From assembly GCF_009696005.1 (NCBI RefSeq), contig NZ_VUMV01000002.1, positions 62,001 through 126,000 of the forward strand: a stretch of 64,000 nt of DNA, in the 5' to 3' direction. Positions 25,960-35,009 of the stretch are shown here, piece after piece; within the stretch, counting starts at the first letter, position 1, and each line of letters opens with the position of its first letter. The notes beneath the pieces were generated by a model. It did not search any database and was not told the DNA's origin. It worked only from the letters and a program-made list of their open reading frames with translations. The position numbers were made by a program, and so were the translations under genes. This stretch comes from Bilifractor porci (GTDB lineage: Bacteria; Bacillota; Clostridia; Lachnospirales; Lachnospiraceae).

Positions 25960-26290
25960 AAGTTAAAATGTTATTTAATTAAATATTTTAAGCTGAAACT
26001 CCGAAAATTCAAGGGTTCCTTTCGTTCTGCCCGAAAAATATTTACAAAGCGGCGGGATGGGTCTATCCTTCGCTCATACCGGCAGGAACACAAAAACACT
26101 AAGCGAGATTGACACAGGCCGGGCTAAGCGGAGGGATAAGTTCAGACAAGTGTAAAGCGAAATCGCAAAAGACGGATGAAACAGCGGTGCAAGGTAAAAC
26201 ATAAAGTAAAACTGAAAACCGCAGGAGCCAGATAAATCGGCGGCCGTGTGAGAGTTGGAAACAGAGAGCAGTCAGCAGATCAGAATCAGG
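25960..26290. other. Intergenic region between the Lrp gene and aspA
   Basis: About 330 bases with no convincing gene: first very AT-rich, then a mixed stretch. TTGACA occurs at 26109 but has no well-spaced -10 partner. The aspA promoter is therefore not resolved. Confidence 0.4.
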
Positions 26291-26309
26291 AAAAGAGGAG
26301 TACAGCATC

Positions 26310-27716
26310 ATGAGAACACGTCTGGAATCAGATTCTATCGGAACAAAAGCAGTACCGGAAAACGCCTATTACGGCGTGCAGTCCCTGCGGGCACAGGAAA
26401 ATTTTCAGATTACCGGGCACCCGATGAACCCTGTTTTTCTGAAAAATCTGGCGCTGATTAAAAAAGCGGCCGCGGTTACCAATCTTGCGGCCGGAAAACT
26501 GGACGCACAGGTTGCGGAAGCGATTATAAAGGCAAGCGAAGAGGTGATGGACGGCTCCTTCCGGGAGGAATTTATTGTAGATGCTGTTCAGGGCGGCGCC
26601 GGGACAAGCGCAAACATGAACATGAATGAGGTGATCGCCAACAGAGCCTGTGAACTCCTGGGCACACGGAAGGGCGACTACAGCACGGTGCATCCGAATG
26701 ATCACGTCAATATGGCGCAGTCCACCAATGACGTGATTCCGACGGCCGGCAAGCTGACGGTTCTGGATCTTCTTCAGCCTCTGGAGGGAGAATTAAAGCG
26801 GCTTCACAGCGCGCTCTTGAAAAAGTCCGATGAATTTGATGATGTCATTAAAATGGGGCGCACGCAGCTGCAGGACGCGGTTCCGATGCGCCTGGGTCAG
26901 GCGTTTCATGCCTATGCGGTTATGGCAGAACGTGACAGAAAAAGAATTTCAGACATCAGCCGTGAGATGCTGAGCGTCAATCTCGGAGGTACAGCAATCG
27001 GAACGTCCATCAATGTGTCTGAAAAGTATCTGGACAATATTGTTCCGAATCTGGCTTCGCTTTCCGGATATCCCCTTGTGCAGGCCGACGACCTGTTCGA
27101 CGCGACGGAGAACCTGGACGGTTTTGTGGCTGTCTCCGGAGCATTGAAAACCTGTGCCATGGATCTTTCCAAAATGTGCAATGATCTCCGTCTCCTTTCC
27201 TCCGGACCGAAAACCGGTCTTGCGGAGATCAGCCTGCCGGCGAAACAGAATGGCTCTTCCATTATGCCGGGCAAAGTAAATCCGGTCATTCCGGAGGTTG
27301 TCACACAGGTGGCCTATCTGGTGGCCGGGCATGATGTGACCATCGCTATGGCGGCGGAAGCAGGGCAGATGGAACTGAACGCGTTTGAGCCGGTTGCCTT
27401 CTACAATCTGTTTGAGTCCATAGAGGCCATGGAGGGAGCGATCCGGACTCTGACCGACAACTGTATCGCAGGAATCCGGGCAAATCGTGCCCGCTGCCGT
27501 GCGCTGATGGAGAGCAGCGCCGGTGTTGCAACCGCCCTTTCCCCGTATCTCGGCTACAAAAAATCCGCGGAGATCGCAAAGCAGGCCGTCCGGGAGGACA
27601 GAACCGTCCGGGAAATCGTTCTTACGGATGGCCTGATGACCGAACAGGAACTGAGCCGCGTCCTGGATCCCTGGAGTATGACAGGGGTGCGCGCCGGCAC
27701 CAGACAGGCCATGTAG
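26310..27716 (+). CDS. aspA: Aspartate ammonia-lyase
   Basis: Converts L-aspartate to fumarate and ammonia in the cytoplasm. 468 residues, the usual length, with the fumarase/aspartase signature GSSIMPGKVNP near residue 315, STNDVIPTA near 140, and the N-terminal RLESDSIGTKAVPENAYYGV. The signature alone is shared with fumarase class II; the N-terminal part and overall resemblance favour aspartase. Ribosome site AGAGGAG nine bases before ATG. The adjacent Lrp gene and amino-acid-related unit suggest a catabolic context. Confidence 0.9.
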   Translation: MRTRLESDSIGTKAVPENAYYGVQSLRAQENFQITGHPMNPVFLKNLALIKKAAAVTNLAAGKLDAQVAEAIIKASEEVMDGSFREEFIVDAVQGGAGTSANMNMNEVIANRACELLGTRKGDYSTVHPNDHVNMAQSTNDVIPTAGKLTVLDLLQPLEGELKRLHSALLKKSDEFDDVIKMGRTQLQDAVPMRLGQAFHAYAVMAERDRKRISDISREMLSVNLGGTAIGTSINVSEKYLDNIVPNLASLSGYPLVQADDLFDATENLDGFVAVSGALKTCAMDLSKMCNDLRLLSSGPKTGLAEISLPAKQNGSSIMPGKVNPVIPEVVTQVAYLVAGHDVTIAMAAEAGQMELNAFEPVAFYNLFESIEAMEGAIRTLTDNCIAGIRANRARCRALMESSAGVATALSPYLGYKKSAEIAKQAVREDRTVREIVLTDGLMTEQELSRVLDPWSMTGVRAGTRQAM

Positions 27717-27881
27717 CCCCGTCCGATTACCTGCCGCAGATCTGCCGGCCATAAGCCGACTCATGGCGCTGCGGCGGAAAACCGAAAACCTTCCGAAAAT
27801 GTTGAAATACGCTAAGCAGACGCGCTATGATGATGCCAGAGCGAAAAACCATGTCCGTGGGGATGAGATGCAGAAGAGGGC

Positions 27882-27997
27882 TGCGGAAGCGTCCCGACTG
27901 CGGGTGTGGGATGGCTGAAACGCATGAAAACAGGAGGGGTGCGGAAGCGTCCCGCCTGCGGGCGTGGAAGGGCTGAAGCGTATGAAAACAGGAGGGT
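27882..27997 (+). repeat. Tandem 58-bp duplication in the GH3 leader
   Basis: Two adjacent copies (27882-27939 and 27940-27997) differ at about seven positions. Each ends with CAGGAGGG, so the ribosome site of the GH3 gene exists twice; only the second copy is followed by the start codon. Confidence 0.9.
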
Positions 27998-28003
27998 TTT
28001 AAG

Positions 28004-30571
28004 ATGAATCACTGGGTCAGGGCGAGATTTACACCGAATCTTCCGCTGGGAAAAGACGGAAGGCGGGTGACGGCATCCGCGGAGCACCGGTCGGCGGCAA
28101 GGGAAGCCGCGAAGGAGGGAATGGTTCTCCTGAAGAATGAAAACGAGGTGCTTCCGCTGCGTCCCGGCGCAAGGGTGGCTCTTTTCGGAAAGGGAACGAT
28201 TGACTATGTAAAAGGCGGCGGCGGTTCCGGAGACGTTGCTTCTCCTTATGTACACAATATTCTGGACGGCTTTCTGGCGTTAAGCGGTGAGGTATCTGTA
28301 TTTCCGGACAGTGCGGAATTTTACCGGCATTATGTGCAGGAGGCATACAGCCAGGGGGGAATTCCGGGGCTTATTCCGGAACCTGAGGTTCCCGGAGACC
28401 TGCTGCAGAGAGCGGCGGCATGGACGGACACGGCGGTTGTCTCCTTCAGCCGCTATTCCGGCGAGGGGTGGGACCGCAAATCGGATTTCGGCGGCCCGGA
28501 GTATGAGCCGGAGGACGGATTTACCCATATTCATCTGGCGGACACGATTTTTCAGCACTCGGACTTTTACCTGACGGAGGCGGAGAACCGGATGCTTCAG
28601 GATGTGACCGTGCATTTTCCGAAGGTCATTGTTCTCCTGAATGTGGGTGGCATGGCAGATACGCGATGGATTCGGGACAATGACACTGTTTCCGCGGCGC
28701 TGATTACCTGGCAGGGCGGCATGGAGGGCGGTGATGCGGCGGCGGAGCTGCTGATGGGTCACGGCAGTCCTTCCGGGAAGCTGGCAGATACCTTTGCCGG
28801 AACCCTGGAGGATTATCCTTCCACAGAGGGATTTCATGCGTCGGATGGATACGTGGATTATACGGACGATATCTATGTGGGCTACCGCTATTTTGAGACC
28901 ATACCGGGCGCGGCGGAAAAGGTCGTATATCCTTTCGGGTACGGTCTTTCCTATACATCCTTTGCCCTTACGGATGCGACGGGGTGGACAGAGCAGCCAG
29001 GAAAGGGTGGACAAGGGGAAGGAACGTTCTCCGCGGAGGTGCACATTTCTCTCTGTATCACCAATACCGGAAAGTATCCGGGCAAAGAGGTGGTGCAGCT
29101 TTATTACAGCGCGCCGCAGGGACTTCTGGGAAAGCCTTTGCGCGTGCTGGGAGATTACCGGAAAACGCGGCTGTTGGAACCGGGAGAAAGCCAGAGGATA
29201 GAGTTCGTGCTTCCTGCGGAGCGGATGGCCAGCTATGATGATATGGGAAAAATCTGCAAATCTGCCTGGGTGCTGGAAGCTGGAGAATATCATTTCTATG
29301 TGGGTACAGATGTGCGCGGACAGCTTCAGCCCGCCGCCGGGAGCTGCAAAGCGGCGCACAATGGCGGAGGATGCGGAAGCGCCGGGAAACCGGAGTGCCC
29401 GGACGCAGACCGGAAAGTCCTGAAAGGGGAGAAATCCGGCACGGGTGTATTTTCCTGGAATCTGGAAGAAAACGTAGTGACAAAACAGTGCAGCGCGCGG
29501 CTTGTTCCCGAAAAGCTGGAAAAGCGCATGCTGGCGGACGGATCATATGAAAAGCTTCCTCTCCGGGAGCAGTCTGATCCGGACGAAAATATTTTCACTC
29601 CGCTGAAATATCCGGAGGAGATCGAGTGCATAGCCCCGGAGGTCCGTTACCGGAAGTCCCGCCCCGCCTATCAGGCGCCGGAGTGTCCGCAGCTGGCAGA
29701 TGTTGCGGAAGGGAAAATGACGCTGCAGGAGTTCATTCAGTCGCTTTCAGACGAGGATCTGACCTGGCTTCTGTCCGGAACGCCGAACACCGGCTGCGCC
29801 AATACCTTCGGATGGGGAAATCTTCCGGAATCGGGGGTTCCCAATATCATGACGGAGGACGGACCCGCGGGAGTCCGGTTTGAGGAGGAGACCGGCGTGC
29901 GTACCACGGCCTTCCCCTGCTCCACACTCCTGGCCTGCACCTGGAATCCGGATGCGGTCTACGAGGTCGGACGGGCCGGCGGAGAAGAGGCGAGGGAAAA
30001 CAACATCTATGTTTGGCTTACCCCTGCCGTAAACATTCACCGGAGCCCGCTGTGCGGAAGAAATTTTGAGTATTATTCGGAGGATCCGTTCCTGGCGGGA
30101 AAACAGGCTGCGGCCATGGTGCGCGGCATACAGAGCAGCCATGTGGCGGCCTGCCTGAAGCATTTTGCGCTGAACAACAAGGAGACAAACCGCAAGAATT
30201 CCGATTCCCGCGTCTCCGAGCGTGCGGCAAGGGAAATCTATCTGAAACAGTTTGAAATTGTGATCCGGGAGGCCAATCCCTGGTCGGTCATGTCCAGCTA
30301 TAACCTGATTAACGGATGCCGGGCATCGGAAAACCACGATCTTCTGACCGGAATTCTGCGGGAAGAGTGGGGATATGACGGCACGGTGACAACCGACTGG
30401 TGGGGCTGCGGAGAGCAGTACAAGGAATGCGCGGCCGGAAATGACGTGAAAATGGGCTGTGGGTTCCCGGATCGCCTGCAAAAGGCAATGGAAAAGGGGG
30501 CTGTGACTCGCAGTCAGATGGAAACAGCGGCCAGGCATATCCTGACCACCATCCTGCGGCTGGATGACTGA
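28004..30571 (+). CDS. Beta-glucosidase-type GH3 hydrolase with permuted domain order
   Basis: 855 residues. The usual GH3 order is reversed: the C-terminal alpha/beta sandwich comes first (residues about 30-330, VVLLKNENEVLPL-like GMVLLKNENEVLPLRP and GGGGSGDV), then a fibronectin III-like domain (about 345-430, VVQLYYSAPQ), and the TIM-barrel catalytic domain last (about 570-850, DGPAGVRFEEETG, GRNFEYYSEDP, ACLKHFALNN). The nucleophile is Asp798 in TTDWWG. This arrangement is known from Ruminococcus and Butyrivibrio beta-glucosidases. No signal peptide, so it acts on imported oligosaccharides. Confidence 0.9.
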   Translation: MNHWVRARFTPNLPLGKDGRRVTASAEHRSAAREAAKEGMVLLKNENEVLPLRPGARVALFGKGTIDYVKGGGGSGDVASPYVHNILDGFLALSGEVSVFPDSAEFYRHYVQEAYSQGGIPGLIPEPEVPGDLLQRAAAWTDTAVVSFSRYSGEGWDRKSDFGGPEYEPEDGFTHIHLADTIFQHSDFYLTEAENRMLQDVTVHFPKVIVLLNVGGMADTRWIRDNDTVSAALITWQGGMEGGDAAAELLMGHGSPSGKLADTFAGTLEDYPSTEGFHASDGYVDYTDDIYVGYRYFETIPGAAEKVVYPFGYGLSYTSFALTDATGWTEQPGKGGQGEGTFSAEVHISLCITNTGKYPGKEVVQLYYSAPQGLLGKPLRVLGDYRKTRLLEPGESQRIEFVLPAERMASYDDMGKICKSAWVLEAGEYHFYVGTDVRGQLQPAAGSCKAAHNGGGCGSAGKPECPDADRKVLKGEKSGTGVFSWNLEENVVTKQCSARLVPEKLEKRMLADGSYEKLPLREQSDPDENIFTPLKYPEEIECIAPEVRYRKSRPAYQAPECPQLADVAEGKMTLQEFIQSLSDEDLTWLLSGTPNTGCANTFGWGNLPESGVPNIMTEDGPAGVRFEEETGVRTTAFPCSTLLACTWNPDAVYEVGRAGGEEARENNIYVWLTPAVNIHRSPLCGRNFEYYSEDPFLAGKQAAAMVRGIQSSHVAACLKHFALNNKETNRKNSDSRVSERAAREIYLKQFEIVIREANPWSVMSSYNLINGCRASENHDLLTGILREEWGYDGTVTTDWWGCGEQYKECAAGNDVKMGCGFPDRLQKAMEKGAVTRSQMETAARHILTTILRLDD

Positions 30572-30633
30572 AAGCCCCGCGCGTCCTGTTAATAATCCTT
30601 CGTGTGTCCGTTTTCAGATTAAGGCAATGTTTT

Positions 30634-32025
30634 CTACGGGGCATCGTCTCCAGACAGCGGCGGATCCGGCAGACGCATAAAAAATCGGATTACAAAAGGC
30701 ATGGTGATGGCTGCTGTTAGGATCTCCGCTATGCCCTGGCACCACTCCAGGCCGGTAAGCCCGAAAAGGGAGGTCAGAAGAATCACCAGCGGAATCAGCA
30801 GGATGCCGCGGCGGAGAGAGGCCATGAAGGAGGCGGTTTTCGCCTTTCCGATGGATTGAAACATCATGTCCCCGTAGACGGAGAGAGGGCTGATAAACAT
30901 GCCGATGCATTGAATCCGCAGCATTTTCTCGCCAATACGGATCACCGCCGGATCGTCCCGGAACCATTCAATCAGCTGCGGGGCAAAGATCCATGCCAGG
31001 ATGCTTAAAGCTGCCATCAGCAGCAGGGCGGATTTCAGGGAGTAAAGAAATCCCTCTTTTACCCGCCGGTAGATTTTGGCGCCGTAGTTAAAGGCGGAAA
31101 CCGGCTGGAAGCCCTGGCCGATTCCGATGGTGACGCAGTTCAGGAACATGACAATCCGGGTGACAATGGAGACGGCTGCTACGGCGGCATCTCCGTAGAC
31201 GCCGGCAAAATTATTCATCACCATGGTGGACAGGGAGTTCAGTCCCTGCCGGAGCAGGGAGGGTGTTCCCGTCATGACAATGTTGCGTATCAGGCGGCTG
31301 TTCCACACAAAATACCGGGGCGAGAAGCTGCTCTGCGTTTTTCCTCTCAGATAGGGAAGAAGCAGTATAAAAAAGCTGATGTACTGGGAGACGGCTGTGG
31401 ACAGTCCTGCCCCGGCAATTCCCATGTGCAGAACCCGGATCAGAAAGGCGTCTCCGAAAATATTCAGGATACCGCCGCTTGTCAGTCCGATCATGGCATA
31501 AAAGGCCTTTCCCTCGTAGCGAAGGATATTATTCATGACGCAGGAGGATGTCAGCGCGGGTCCCGCGATCAGGATATAAAAGGCGTAATCTCTGGCATAG
31601 GGAAGAATCGTTTCGGTGCTCCCCAGAAGGCGCATCAGCGGATTCATAAAAATAAGTCCCAGAACCATGACAAGTGTTCCGGCGCCGATGGAAAGATAGA
31701 AGCTGTCGGCGCTGAAGTTCCGTGCGTGTTCTACGTTTCTGGCTCCAAGGAGGCGGGAGATGTTGCTTCCGGCCCCGTGGCCGAACATAAAACCGAAGGC
31801 CTGCAGAATTGCCATCAGACCGAAAACTACGCCGGTCGCCCCGGACGCGCTTGTCCCGATTCCGCTGACAAACCAGGTATCTGCCATATTGTAGATATTT
31901 GTCACCAGCATAGAGACGATTGTCGGAAGAGACAGGGACAAGATCAGCCTGCTGACTGGTTCCTGTGTCATTTTTCTATACTGCTCCTCCATGGCTGATA
32001 GTTCTTGTTTTTCATCTGATTCCAT
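30634..32025 (-). CDS. MATE-family efflux protein
   Basis: 463 residues with 12 helices (LILSLSLPTIVSMLVTNIYN, NMADTWFVSGIGTSASGATG and a second half from IVMTGTPSLLRQGLNSLSTM). Second MATE exporter in the window and clearly diverged from the first. Start chosen at ATG 32025 with GGAAG eight bases upstream; ATG 32040 lacks a spaced site. Substrate unknown. Confidence 0.88.
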   Translation of the reverse strand: MESDEKQELSAMEEQYRKMTQEPVSRLILSLSLPTIVSMLVTNIYNMADTWFVSGIGTSASGATGVVFGLMAILQAFGFMFGHGAGSNISRLLGARNVEHARNFSADSFYLSIGAGTLVMVLGLIFMNPLMRLLGSTETILPYARDYAFYILIAGPALTSSCVMNNILRYEGKAFYAMIGLTSGGILNIFGDAFLIRVLHMGIAGAGLSTAVSQYISFFILLLPYLRGKTQSSFSPRYFVWNSRLIRNIVMTGTPSLLRQGLNSLSTMVMNNFAGVYGDAAVAAVSIVTRIVMFLNCVTIGIGQGFQPVSAFNYGAKIYRRVKEGFLYSLKSALLLMAALSILAWIFAPQLIEWFRDDPAVIRIGEKMLRIQCIGMFISPLSVYGDMMFQSIGKAKTASFMASLRRGILLIPLVILLTSLFGLTGLEWCQGIAEILTAAITMPFVIRFFMRLPDPPLSGDDAP

Positions 32026-32424
32026 TGCTGTTACTTCCATTTCCCGTAAAGTTCTTTTTTATATTTCTTTTATGTCGGATGCCGCGGCGGCGCCCGGATT
32101 TCTCCTGCTTTTATAGCTTTCACCGTTATTTTAGCAGAAAAAGCAGCTTTAAGCCATGGAGACTGCTGAAGCGTATTTCTGCTGTCAGACATTTCACCGA
32201 CGGTTTTTCGGCGGTGCGCAGGAATCCGCGGCGAAATGTTTTCCGACACTCTGGAATATGGTAAGATAGGTACGGTTCTCCGGTCCTGTCGGACGGGAGA
32301 ACGGAACCATTGTGGATCGGTTACAAACACTGCAGGCGCCGGGAAAGTTCGGATATTTCGGATGCCTTCCGCATGGGAAAAGTCTGCAGAACAGAATGAC
32401 AGGAAAAACAAGGAGGTCTTACTT

Positions 32425-33156
32425 ATGGGAACACCATCACCATCCGCCTGTATGGAAATCAAAGACGGAACACATGTTGCAAAGGTTGTGCTGATGCCGG
32501 GGGATCCGCTCCGCGCGAAATATGTGGCGGAAACGTATCTGGAGCATCCGGTCGTTTTTAATGACGTCCGCAATATGCTGGGTTTTACCGGAACCTACGA
32601 GGGTAAAGAGGTCTCGGTTATGGGAAGCGGAATGGGAATTCCGTCCATCGGACTTTATTCACATGAGCTGTTTCATTTCTTTGGCGTCGAGGGGATCATC
32701 CGGATCGGAAGCGCCGGCGGCGTCGGTGAAAAGGTGAATGTCCGGGACGTTGTGCTTGCCATGAGCGCGACGACGAATTCTGCCTATCCTTCCCGCTACG
32801 GTCTGCCGGGACAGCTTGCCCCCACGGCGGACTGGGAGATGCTGCGCACAGCCGCGGACATCGCGGATGAAATGGGTGTAAAGACGGCTGTTGGCAGCGT
32901 GTATTCCTCCGACTACTTCTACTATCCGGACCCGGAGGTCAGCGAAAAAGAGCGGAAGGCCGGACTTCTGGCTGTGGAGATGGAGACGGCCGGACTGTAT
33001 ACAGAGGCCATGTACGCGGGAAAGAAGGCGCTGAGCATCCTGCAGGTGTCCGATCATCTGTTTAAGCCGGATCACCTTACGCCGGATGAGATCCGAACAT
33101 CCTTCCATGAGATGATGGAAATCGCTCTGAAAACGGCGGTCCGCATACAGGGCTGA
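32425..33156 (+). CDS. deoD: Purine-nucleoside phosphorylase, DeoD type
   Basis: 243 residues of the hexameric NP-I family: VLMPGDPLRAKYVAET (phosphate site), GMGIPSIGLYSHELF, RIGSAGGV and the ribose-binding AVEMETAGLY, with the catalytic Asp in LQVSDHLF. Splits purine (deoxy)nucleosides with phosphate. AGGAGGT precedes ATG 32425. The GDPD gene follows after 47 bases and may be co-transcribed. Confidence 0.93.
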   Translation: MGTPSPSACMEIKDGTHVAKVVLMPGDPLRAKYVAETYLEHPVVFNDVRNMLGFTGTYEGKEVSVMGSGMGIPSIGLYSHELFHFFGVEGIIRIGSAGGVGEKVNVRDVVLAMSATTNSAYPSRYGLPGQLAPTADWEMLRTAADIADEMGVKTAVGSVYSSDYFYYPDPEVSEKERKAGLLAVEMETAGLYTEAMYAGKKALSILQVSDHLFKPDHLTPDEIRTSFHEMMEIALKTAVRIQG

Positions 33157-33203
33157 CAGGCGGCAGGAACAGCATAGCAGGCAAAAAACGGAGGCATAAA
33201 AAA

Positions 33204-33932
33204 ATGAGCAAACCGTTGGTATGGGCGCACAGAGGCGCCAGCGGATACGCGCCGGAAAATACACTCCCGGCCTTTCAGAGAGCGGCGGATCTGGGGGCGG
33301 ACGGCGTAGAGCTGGATGTCCAGCTGACAAAGGACGGGGAGATTGTAGTCTGCCACGACGAGCAGATTGACAGGACCGCAAGCGCAAAGGGCTGGATAAA
33401 GGATTATACGCTGGAAGAGCTTAAAAAAATGGATTTCTGCTGCGGGCAGATGGCTTACGAGGGCGTGCAGATTCCCACCATGCAGGAGGTGTTTGATCTG
33501 CTGAAGCCGACCGGGCTGACCATCAATATCGAGCTGAAGACCGGGGAAATCTTTTACCCGGGGCTGGAGCGCAGAATTGTGGAGCTTACCCGTGAAAACG
33601 GGTGGATGGACCGGGTGATTTTTTCTTCCTTCAACCATTATTCCATCATGGAAATCCAGAAGCTTGCGCCGGAGGCAAAGACAGGGTTCCTGTATGCGGA
33701 CGGCACGCTGGACATGCCGGAATACGGCAGAGATCACCATGTCAATGCCCTGCATCCGGCTCTTTACAATCTGCAGTACCCGGATTACATGAAGAAATGC
33801 AGAGAATTCGGTCTGGACGTCAATGTATGGACGGTCAACCGGGATGAATGGCTGAAGATGTGCTGCGACTTCGGTGTCCACGCCATTATTACCAATTATC
33901 CGGATAAGGCAAGAAAGATCATTGACGGCTGA
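33204..33932 (+). CDS. Glycerophosphodiester phosphodiesterase
   Basis: 242 residues of the GDPD TIM-barrel family: AHRGASGYAPENTLPAFQ (His and Glu), DGVELDVQLTKDGEIVVCHD (metal ligands and second His), NIELKTG and the final VWTVNRDEWL. No signal peptide, so cytoplasmic. Hydrolyses glycerophosphodiesters to glycerol-3-phosphate plus alcohol, recycling phospholipid head groups. Convergent with the GH25 gene after only 12 bases. Confidence 0.92.
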   Translation: MSKPLVWAHRGASGYAPENTLPAFQRAADLGADGVELDVQLTKDGEIVVCHDEQIDRTASAKGWIKDYTLEELKKMDFCCGQMAYEGVQIPTMQEVFDLLKPTGLTINIELKTGEIFYPGLERRIVELTRENGWMDRVIFSSFNHYSIMEIQKLAPEAKTGFLYADGTLDMPEYGRDHHVNALHPALYNLQYPDYMKKCREFGLDVNVWTVNRDEWLKMCCDFGVHAIITNYPDKARKIIDG

Positions 33933-33944
33933 ATCCGGGGCCGA

Positions 33945-34811
33945 TCAGGAGACACTGTTGGCGGGGGTCAGGGCAATATTCATGTCCACATCCCCGTCAA
34001 TGCCATCTACCGTTCCCGTGTTCGAGTACTGCCAGTAGTCAAACCGGTAGGTGGAGGACGGGGTGGTCTCATAGCTGCTGTACCAGATCGGCAGGTTCTC
34101 CAGCCTGCTCATGTTCAGGATCAGAAGCTCCCATTGCAGGTTGGCATACAGCATGGGCGTGTACCCCGCGTCCGCAATCTTCAGACTGAATGCCTGTATA
34201 TTAGAGGTAAACTGCTCTCCGGACACGTTGTCCGTCCTTGCGGCGTCATCCGAAATATTTTCCACATCATAAGTGACGGGAAGATCCAGCGTTCTCCCGT
34301 CCAGCTTCTTTAGAACAAAGTCAGCTTCTTCTTCTGCTTCTGTCTCGTTGACAGCCTGGGAGAAGAAGTAAACGCCGACCTTCAGCCCCGCTTTTCTGGC
34401 ATTTTTATAATTTTCTTCAAAATTGGCATCTTCCTGCAGCGTGCCCTCCGTGCCATAGCCGCGGTAGCCGATCCGCAGAAACACAAAGTCAATGCCGTCA
34501 GACCTCACCTTATTCCAGTCCACGGAACCGTTGTGTTCGGAGACATCAATTCCGGTACTGTAGGAGTAAGAGCCGGTATCGGTGTAGATCATTCTTCCGT
34601 TTTCCAGTACGAACGCGGCCTTGTTATAGTCGTTGTACAGGTGGGAAGAACCGGATACAAACAGCTGGGAAGCGGCAGAGGATGCCAGATTTCCAACTGC
34701 CGTTTTGGTCCGCCGGTTTACGGACAGCAGAATACATATCAATACAAGGATGCCGACGGGTATCAGCAGATACCGCCGGCTCCGTCTGGATGATTTTTTT
34801 CTTCTTTTCAT
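33945..34811 (-). CDS. GH25-family muramidase, membrane-anchored
   Basis: 288 residues. A very basic N-terminus (MKRRKKSSRRSRR) and one membrane helix (YLLIPVGILVLICILLSV) are followed by a linker and a GH25 domain starting GIDVSEHNGSVDWNKV; acidic catalytic residues lie in GIDVSEH, in the AxYDVEN-like VTYDVENIS and in DYWQYS. Cleaves the MurNAc-GlcNAc bond outside the membrane, probably for wall remodelling. The ribosome site is weak (CAGGGA, 13 bases). Confidence 0.88.
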   Translation of the reverse strand: MKRRKKSSRRSRRYLLIPVGILVLICILLSVNRRTKTAVGNLASSAASQLFVSGSSHLYNDYNKAAFVLENGRMIYTDTGSYSYSTGIDVSEHNGSVDWNKVRSDGIDFVFLRIGYRGYGTEGTLQEDANFEENYKNARKAGLKVGVYFFSQAVNETEAEEEADFVLKKLDGRTLDLPVTYDVENISDDAARTDNVSGEQFTSNIQAFSLKIADAGYTPMLYANLQWELLILNMSRLENLPIWYSSYETTPSSTYRFDYWQYSNTGTVDGIDGDVDMNIALTPANSVS

Positions 34812-35009
34812 AAATCTGTGAATTCCCTGTTACATAATGACCTATATTATTACACGAAAGAGCGGGAATGCGCAATAAAGTTTATGCTTTTTTAAATAAT
34901 CGGAACCCCCAATCCGTGGTACACTGATTATTGCATGAAGCTATGACTGATTTGTGAAAACATCCGGGGATCTGGGGAGATATCCGGATGGCTAAAAGGG
35001 GTAAGAGTA

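Noticed and set aside
28280-29359. A 359-codon minus-strand frame opposite the GH3 gene
   Set aside because: Shadow of the GH3 coding sequence, without ribosome site or domain similarity.
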